A stretch of DNA of 10,334 nucleotides, from assembly GCA_016201805.1 (NCBI GenBank), contig JACQCB010000115.1, positions 1 through 10,334 on the forward strand. The letters run 5' to 3'. The translations under genes and the position numbers were made by a program. The notes beneath the pieces are model-generated. The model searched no databases and was not told the DNA's origin. It was given only the letters and a program-made list of their open reading frames with translations. The number at the start of each line of letters is the position of its first letter. Position 1 is the stretch's first letter. The stretch comes from Nitrospirota bacterium (GTDB lineage Bacteria > Nitrospirota > Nitrospiria > Nitrospirales > Nitrospiraceae). Positions 5,798 to 10,334 of the stretch are shown here, piece after piece.

Positions 5798-6196
5798 ATG
5801 ATCAGACCGCCGGGAGATCGTCTGTTCTTCCTGCGGAACAGCGTAGAGATTGAGCGTGTCAAACGGGATGGGCGCCGGCTTCAGACCCCACTGTTCAACC
5901 TCGTCTCTTGCCCAGCCAAATCGCTCGCCACTCAGCCAACCAGGATCGGCGTGATCGTCGGAAAGCGCTTGGGCGCAGCGGTGGCACGGAATCGCGCGAA
6001 GCGGATATTCCGCGAGCTGGCGCGGCATTGTCGGCCCCAACTGGTTGCCGGCCATGACGTCCTGATTTTCCCCAGGCGTGAGGCGCTCAAGGTCCGTTAC
6101 GCACAGCTTCGGGATGCATGGGTGGAGGCTCTGCGGCGTAAACAGTTGCTGAAGCCTGAATCGGATCTTCTATGCGACGCATCTGTTTCGGTTTGA
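5798..6196 (+). CDS. rnpA: Ribonuclease P protein component
   Basis: 132 aa. It binds the RNase P RNA and helps it remove the 5' leader of precursor tRNAs in the cytoplasm. The signature RNR region is at about 49-73: RIGVIVGKRLGAAVARNRAK followed by RIFRE. The N-terminal RLFFLRNSVEIERVKRDGRR corresponds to the usual RL-x-F-x-RV-x-R-x-G pattern, and GHDVLIFPR (85-93) forms a central strand. The length is slightly above the family's common 110-125 because of a longer C-terminal tail. The start at 5798 is the only ATG after the in-frame rpmH stop. Its ribosome site is poor and lies in a small palindrome. The last 25 nt overlap yidD, suggesting translational coupling. Confidence 0.96.
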   Translation: MIRPPGDRLFFLRNSVEIERVKRDGRRLQTPLFNLVSCPAKSLATQPTRIGVIVGKRLGAAVARNRAKRIFRELARHCRPQLVAGHDVLIFPRREALKVRYAQLRDAWVEALRRKQLLKPESDLLCDASVSV

Positions 6197-6381
6197 TCGG
6201 TCTCTATCAACGATGGGTGTCGCCTTTCCTGCCATCTGCCTGCCGGTTTGAGCCGACTTGCTCCCACTATGCAGAAGAGGCCATCCGGCAACATGGCGTG
6301 CTGCGCGGACTGGGTCAGGCGATCCTTCGGCTTTTGAAATGTCATCCTTTCCACCCTGGCGGGTATGATCCTGTTCAATAG
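6172..6381 (+). CDS. yidD: Membrane protein insertion efficiency factor YidD
   Basis: 69 aa. YidD is a small membrane-associated protein thought to help membrane-protein insertion together with YidC. The family pattern is intact: LIGLYQRWVSPFLPSACRF (8-26), PTCSHYAEEAIRQHGVLRG (28-46) and the near-invariant CHPFHPGGYDP (57-67). The three conserved Cys are present (24, 30, 57). The length is typical for the family (about 70-85 aa). The start overlaps the end of rnpA by 25 nt in another frame, which is common for this pair. No strong ribosome site is seen, so it probably relies on coupling to rnpA. yidC follows 133 nt downstream. Confidence 0.95.
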   Translation: MRRICFGLIGLYQRWVSPFLPSACRFEPTCSHYAEEAIRQHGVLRGLGQAILRLLKCHPFHPGGYDPVQ

Positions 6382-6467
6382 TTCGCGCGTACGGTTACCG
6401 GACGCCCCGACGCTGATCCGCGAACGGGTTTCTCGACACTACAAGACCGGGGACCGACACGCGAACG
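6381..6467. repeat. CGCGAAC repeats in the yidD-yidC spacer
   Basis: GTTCGCG (6381-6387) is the reverse complement of CGCGAAC (6419-6425), and CGCGAACG recurs directly at 6460-6467. The rest of the 133-bp spacer shows no gene and no obvious promoter. An AGGAG at 6499-6503 may be the yidC ribosome site, though it is 11 nt from the ATG. Confidence 0.35.
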
Positions 6468-6514
6468 AGCAGTAGAACAATGAATGCGGGAACGCTCTAG
6501 GAGTATCGTTACAG

Positions 6515-8275
6515 ATGGAAAAGAGAGTGGTGGTGTTCTTAATCCTCGCGCTCGCGATCATCCTCGGATACGACTATCTGTTGAAGCAGATGGGCCTTAT
6601 ACCACAATCCACCCAGTCCAGCCAGGAAAGCGAGAACCGGACCGCTCAAGGCCTCTCGGCAGAGCGCCCCTCGGCGAGTGCCGTGCCTGGTTCCGCTAGA
6701 ACGGAGCCATCCGCAACCGCCCCGACTGAGACAGCCGGCGCACCCACCCGCTCGGAGGAACCGCCGACTGCGCCGGCGCTGGCGGAACAGGGGCAGGAAG
6801 TCTCAACCGATCTGTTTCGGGCAGTCTTCACCAACCGTGGCGCCGAGATCAAGAGTTGGGAGCTGACGCGTTACTCGACGGGAGACCACGGCAACACCAA
6901 GCCCATTCAGCTCATGTATGCCGGGGGCAAATTTGCCGGACCCTTGGCGATCCGGACGGCTGACCCCGCCGTCAGCAAGCAATTGCGGGAGGGCCTGTAC
7001 CACGTCGAACGAGATTTCTCCACGCTCGACGCCGCCCATCCCACAGGCCGCCTAACCTTTACCTACCACCATCCTGAGACCGGCCTTCGGGTGACGAAGC
7101 AATTCACCTTCCACCATCAGAGCTACATGGTCGACATCGCCGTGAAAACGGAAGGACTCTCAGGCCCTCTTGATATCGGCTTGGGGACCAACTTCGGCGT
7201 CGTGGAATGGGGCGAAGGGTTCATCGGGCTGATCGGGCCGGCCTCCTGGGTGGACGACAAGATCGAGAAAGACACGCCGGAAACGGAGGCGGAACGGAAA
7301 GGCTCGGTCCGCTGGGTCGCGTTGCAAGACAAGTATTTCTTGAGCGTGCTGATCCCCACCGGCGCAACGGCCGCCGTGATCAAGAAGGAAGGGGAGAAGC
7401 TCGTCTCCGCCGGCGTCCGGTTTGTCGCGCCGGCCCCAACCTCGCTCTCCATGCAGTTATACGCCGGCCCCAAAGAATTCGACACGCTGAAAGCCTTGAA
7501 CCTCGGGCTGGAAGACACGATCGACTTCGGCTGGTTCATCTACGGCAGTTGGGGAATCGTCAAGGCCGTCGCCAAGCCGCTCTTTTATGTCCTCCGTTTC
7601 ATCAACGACGTCACCCACAATTACGGGATCACCATCATCCTGCTGACCGTCGCCCTCAAGCTGCTCTTCGTCCCCCTGCAGTACAAGAGCTACAAGTCCA
7701 TGAAGGACATGCAACTCGTCCAGCCGAAGGTGGTGGCCCTCCAGGCCAAGTTCAAGGACGACCGGGATCGGCTCAACAAGGAGTTGATCAAACTCTACCG
7801 CGACCACAAAGTGAACCCCGTCGGGGGCTGCCTGCCGATGCTCCTGCAGATGCCGGTCTTCGTCGCACTGTTCAACATCCTCTACATGACCATCGACTTG
7901 CGCCAGGCTCCCTTCCTCCTCTGGGTCGCCGACCTGTCGGTGCAGGACCCCTACTACGTCCTCCCGATCCTGATGGGGATTTCGATGGTGGTGCAGCAAA
8001 AGATCATGCCCACCACCATGGACCCGACCCAGGCCAAGATCATGCTGTTGCTGCCGGCCTTCATGACCGTCCTCTTTCTGACCTTCCCCGCCGGCCTGGT
8101 GCTCTACTGGCTCACCAACAACGTGCTCACCATCACCCAACAGTTCGTCACGGACCGGTATATTTTCAAAAAACCGACCTTCGCCGCCGCCGTCGAGCCG
8201 GCCGCAGAGGGTGAGTCCGCCGATAGCCAGAAGCCGAACGGCAAGCGAAAGAAGAACTTCGACATCGAACCCTAG
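6515..8275 (+). CDS. yidC: Membrane protein insertase YidC
   Basis: 586 aa. It inserts proteins into the inner membrane, alone or with the Sec translocon. It has an N-terminal membrane anchor (about 5-22), a Pro/Ala/Ser/Thr-rich linker (about 30-92) and a large periplasmic beta domain (about 95-340), as in Gram-negative homologues. The conserved YidC/Oxa1 core follows from about 342. The membrane segment NYGITIILLTVALKLLFVPL (369-388) carries K382 where E. coli has its groove Arg. Next come a charged cytoplasmic hairpin (390-433), the signature NPVGGCLPMLLQMPVFVALF, and further membrane helices to about 545. The tail is basic (GKRKKNFDIEP), suiting ribosome contact. Length is close to the Gram-negative norm of about 550. 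mnmE starts 11 nt after the stop. A long antisense reading frame overlaps the 3' half but is a shadow. Confidence 0.97.
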   Translation: MEKRVVVFLILALAIILGYDYLLKQMGLIPQSTQSSQESENRTAQGLSAERPSASAVPGSARTEPSATAPTETAGAPTRSEEPPTAPALAEQGQEVSTDLFRAVFTNRGAEIKSWELTRYSTGDHGNTKPIQLMYAGGKFAGPLAIRTADPAVSKQLREGLYHVERDFSTLDAAHPTGRLTFTYHHPETGLRVTKQFTFHHQSYMVDIAVKTEGLSGPLDIGLGTNFGVVEWGEGFIGLIGPASWVDDKIEKDTPETEAERKGSVRWVALQDKYFLSVLIPTGATAAVIKKEGEKLVSAGVRFVAPAPTSLSMQLYAGPKEFDTLKALNLGLEDTIDFGWFIYGSWGIVKAVAKPLFYVLRFINDVTHNYGITIILLTVALKLLFVPLQYKSYKSMKDMQLVQPKVVALQAKFKDDRDRLNKELIKLYRDHKVNPVGGCLPMLLQMPVFVALFNILYMTIDLRQAPFLLWVADLSVQDPYYVLPILMGISMVVQQKIMPTTMDPTQAKIMLLLPAFMTVLFLTFPAGLVLYWLTNNVLTITQQFVTDRYIFKKPTFAAAVEPAAEGESADSQKPNGKRKKNFDIEP

Positions 8276-8286
8276 GCAGGCCGGGT

Positions 8287-9741
8287 ATGAGCGGGCCCTT
8301 GCAGGATACGATCTGCGCCATCGCAACCCCCGTGGGAGAGGGCGGCATCGGCATCTTACGCCTCAGCGGGGAGAAAGCCATTGAGGTGGCAGCCGGCCTC
8401 GTTTGGCTCCGATCCGGCAAACCTCTGGCCTCGGCCCGCAGCCACCGGCTGTATCACGCGGACATTCTTGAGGGCGCGGCCGGCCGGTCCCCTGGGGGAC
8501 AGCCCCACCCTTCCCGTCCGATTGACGAAGGGCTGGTGGTCGTCATGCGGGCGCCCCATTCTTACACAGCGGAAAACATCGTCGAGTTGCACTGTCACGG
8601 AGGCCCCTTCGTGCTCCAGGCCGTTTGCGAAGCGATGGTTCGTGCCGGGGCCAGGATGGCCGAGCCGGGCGAGTTCACCAAACGTGCGTTCCTGAACGGA
8701 CGCCTGGACCTCGCGCAGGCTGAGGCGGTCTTGGACACCATCCGTTCTAAAACGGCCGGCAGCCTGAGACTGGCACAGGAACAGTTGCGGGGCGGCCTGT
8801 CACAAGAAGTCAATCGGCTGCGCGACACACTCATCCGTCTACTCGCGCACGTCGAAGCAGCCATCGACTTCACGGAAGAAGACATCGCCTTCATCCAGCC
8901 GCAAGAACTGGCCGATGGGATCCAACGCACGATGGCCGAGATCGCCCGCCTGGCCGAAACCTGTCGCGAAGGGCGCATCCTTCGCGAGGGAGCCACGGCG
9001 GCCATTATCGGTCACCCGAACGTAGGCAAATCCAGCCTGCTGAATGCGTTGCTGATGGCCGACCGCGCCATTGTCACCCCGATACCCGGCACGACCCGCG
9101 ACGTGATCGAGGAGTTGGTGAATATCAGAGGCGTGCCCGTTCGCTTGTTGGATACAGCGGGATTGCGGCAGGCAGACGATCCGGTGGAGCAGGAAGGGGT
9201 TCGACGCAGTCAGGCGGCAATGGAACGAGCGGAGGTGCTGCTGATCGTGCTGGACGGCTCGCTGCCGCTCAGCGAAGCGGATCGGAGGCTGTTTGCCAGG
9301 CATCCCGACAAAAAGCGGCTGGTGGCCATTAACAAGTGCGACCTTCCCTCTCGGATGACACAATCTGAGTTGGCCGAGCTGACCGCCCTTGCCGGGGCTC
9401 CCGAACCGGAAAGGGCTGAGACGGTTCCCATCATTCACGTCTCTGCCAAAACCGGCGAAGGGCTGGATCGCTTGCGGGACGCCATTCGCATGAGACTCCT
9501 GAGGGTGAACTTCGAGCCTGGCGAGGCTGCACTGGTGTCCAGCGTGAGACACCAGGCCGCGTTGCTGAAAGCGAAGGATGCGCTGGGCGCCACGGCATCG
9601 TCCGTAGAGAGGGCGCTGTCCGGGGAATTCGTGGCTGTGGATCTTCGCGCCGCGATCAACGCCCTCGGAGAAATCACCGGCGCGGTATCGACAGATGACA
9701 TTCTGGACCGTATCTTTCGTGATTTCTGCATCGGGAAATAG
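8287..9741 (+). CDS. mnmE: tRNA uridine-5-carboxymethylaminomethyl modification GTPase MnmE
   Basis: 484 aa. With MnmG it adds a carboxymethylaminomethyl (or aminomethyl) group to the wobble uridine of certain tRNAs, using GTP and methylene-tetrahydrofolate. The N-terminal folate-binding domain has TICAIATPVGEGGIGILRLSG (8-28) and PHSYTAENIVELHCHGGP. All G motifs are present: GHPNVGKS (242-249), GTTRD (268-272), DTAGLR (289-294), NKCD (349-352) and SAK (386-388). The protein ends in CIGK, the hallmark C-terminus with its catalytic Cys. Residues about 63-78 (GAAGRSPGGQPHPSRP) are longer and more Pro/Gly-rich than usual at this loop and coincide with a DNA palindrome. The start is 11 nt after yidC and has only a weak ribosome site; it fits the family N-terminus. 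Confidence 0.97.
   Translation: MSGPLQDTICAIATPVGEGGIGILRLSGEKAIEVAAGLVWLRSGKPLASARSHRLYHADILEGAAGRSPGGQPHPSRPIDEGLVVVMRAPHSYTAENIVELHCHGGPFVLQAVCEAMVRAGARMAEPGEFTKRAFLNGRLDLAQAEAVLDTIRSKTAGSLRLAQEQLRGGLSQEVNRLRDTLIRLLAHVEAAIDFTEEDIAFIQPQELADGIQRTMAEIARLAETCREGRILREGATAAIIGHPNVGKSSLLNALLMADRAIVTPIPGTTRDVIEELVNIRGVPVRLLDTAGLRQADDPVEQEGVRRSQAAMERAEVLLIVLDGSLPLSEADRRLFARHPDKKRLVAINKCDLPSRMTQSELAELTALAGAPEPERAETVPIIHVSAKTGEGLDRLRDAIRMRLLRVNFEPGEAALVSSVRHQAALLKAKDALGATASSVERALSGEFVAVDLRAAINALGEITGAVSTDDILDRIFRDFCIGK
8487..8506. repeat. In-frame GTCCCC/GGGGAC palindrome inside mnmE
   Basis: GTCCCC (8487-8492) and GGGGAC (8495-8500) form a perfect 6-bp inverted repeat separated by TG. AGCCCC follows directly, giving an alternative GGGG/CCCC pairing. 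Similar GGGGACAG-CCCC strings occur as dispersed palindromic repeats in some bacterial genomes. Here it falls exactly in an extra loop of MnmE (about residues 67-73), so it may be an in-frame repeat insertion. Confidence 0.45.
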
Positions 9742-9743
9742 AA

Positions 9744-9773
9744 CGGCCGTCTGCGATCAACTTTCAGCGGCCG
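9744..9773 (+). other. Hairpin in the mnmE-mnmG gap
   Basis: CGGCCG (9744-9749) plus CTG (9751-9753) pair with CAG (9765-9767) plus CGGCCG (9768-9773): nine pairs with one bulged T and an 11-nt loop, starting 3 nt after the mnmE stop. No T tract follows, so it may protect or process the mRNA, or slow transcription, rather than end it. Confidence 0.45.
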
Positions 9774-9828
9774 GCTCCTAGGAAATCGAGAGCGGCGCCT
9801 TTTCCGAAACTGATAGCTGATAACTCTT

Positions 9829-10334
9829 ATGGCTTTGCAATACGACATAGTCGTGGTGGGCGGAGGCCATGCCGGCTGTGAAGCGGCGCTCGCGGGGGCC
9901 CGAATGGGGGCGACGGTCCTCTTGCTGACCATGGAAGAGGCTAAGATCGGCCAGATGTCCTGCAACCCCGCCATCGGCGGCATTGCCAAAGGCCATCTGG
10001 TCAAGGAAATCGACGCGCTGGGCGGGGAAATGGCCCGTAACACCGACCTGGCCGGCATTCAATTCCGCATGATCAACACCAGCAAGGGGCCGGCCGTCCG
10101 GGCCCTGCGCGCCCAATGCGACAAGCGACTCTACCGTCGGACGATGCAGGAGACGCTCCGCCGCCAACCGGGTCTCCGGATCGCGTGCGGCACGGTGGAC
10201 CGTCTGGTCACGCACGGGGGGGCCGTCACCGGCATCGTCACAGATGCAGGGGCCGAAATTGCCACGAGGGCCGTGGTGCTTACATCGGGGACATTCCTTA
10301 AGGGATTAATCCACATAGGCCTGAGCCACTTTCC
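9829..10334 (+). CDS. mnmG: tRNA uridine-5-carboxymethylaminomethyl modification enzyme MnmG, 3' end cut by window edge
   Basis: 168 residues are visible of a protein usually about 620-630 aa. MnmG is the FAD-containing partner of MnmE in wobble-uridine modification. The N-terminal Rossmann fold is clear: YDIVVVGGGHAGCEAALAGA (5-24, the GxGxxG FAD loop). The family signatures follow: GQMSCNPAIGGIAKGHLVKE (41-60), EIDALGGEMARNTDLAGIQF (60-79), and NTSKGPAVRALRAQCDK (83-99). TSGTFLKGLIHIGLSHF runs to the window edge. The start at 9829 is fixed by an in-frame TAG at 9814-9816 and by the family N-terminus, but no ribosome site precedes it; two near-copies of TGATA-CT lie just before it. The gap to mnmE is 87 nt and holds a hairpin. 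Confidence 0.96.
   Translation, partial: MALQYDIVVVGGGHAGCEAALAGARMGATVLLLTMEEAKIGQMSCNPAIGGIAKGHLVKEIDALGGEMARNTDLAGIQFRMINTSKGPAVRALRAQCDKRLYRRTMQETLRRQPGLRIACGTVDRLVTHGGAVTGIVTDAGAEIATRAVVLTSGTFLKGLIHIGLSHF

Noticed and set aside
5488..5862. 124-codon minus-strand frame across rpmH
   Set aside because: It is antisense to rpmH and its promoter, with no ribosome site and no family resemblance.
7207..8326. Long frames overlapping yidC (335 codons on +, 289 on -)
   Set aside because: Both are low-complexity shadows of the conserved YidC core caused by high GC content.
10216..10222. Run of seven G in mnmG as a possible frameshift site
   Set aside because: The reading frame stays open and matches the MnmG family on both sides.

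Overview
The window reads as an ordinary chromosomal segment of a GC-rich, Gram-negative (diderm) bacterium. The diderm call rests on a YidC with a large periplasmic domain, lipoprotein signals and periplasmic L,D-transpeptidases. A Nitrospirota (Nitrospira-like) host is my best guess from the style of these proteins, but this is an inference. There is no transposase, phage gene or CRISPR array.

Right half, + strand (about 5569-10334): the classical rpmH-rnpA-yidD-yidC-mnmE-mnmG block, led by an essentially perfect sigma70 promoter (TTGACA, 17-bp spacer, TATAAT). It encodes ribosomal protein L34, the RNase P protein, YidD, the YidC insertase, and the two partners of the tRNA wobble-uridine modification enzyme; mnmG runs off the right edge. 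rpmH (45 aa) is short and easily missed. dnaA does not lie next to rpmH here.

Left half, - strand (read right to left from 5258 to 1): a small secreted Ala/Pro/Lys-rich protein, with a sigma54-type promoter match upstream and a terminator-like hairpin downstream. Next comes a tight four-gene envelope cluster: a helical lipoprotein, a lipoprotein carrying the same helical region fused to an L,D-transpeptidase (YkuD) domain, a second L,D-transpeptidase, and a third YkuD-like protein that has lost the catalytic His and Cys. Gaps between these four are 24, 6 and 4 nt, so they are probably co-transcribed. After a 173-bp gap with its own promoter candidate comes a glucose-6-phosphate isomerase, cut by the left edge. 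Its sequence is of the type found as the C-terminal half of transaldolase/PGI fusions, but here it starts on its own.

The most interesting part is the four-gene cluster: two apparently active L,D-transpeptidases, an inactive-looking paralogue with a tryptophan-rich insert, and a lipoprotein sharing its helical module with one of the enzymes. A 12-bp perfect inverted repeat whose arms are each palindromic, centred 63 bp apart, precedes it. Together these suggest a regulated peptidoglycan or outer-membrane tethering module, which is an inference.
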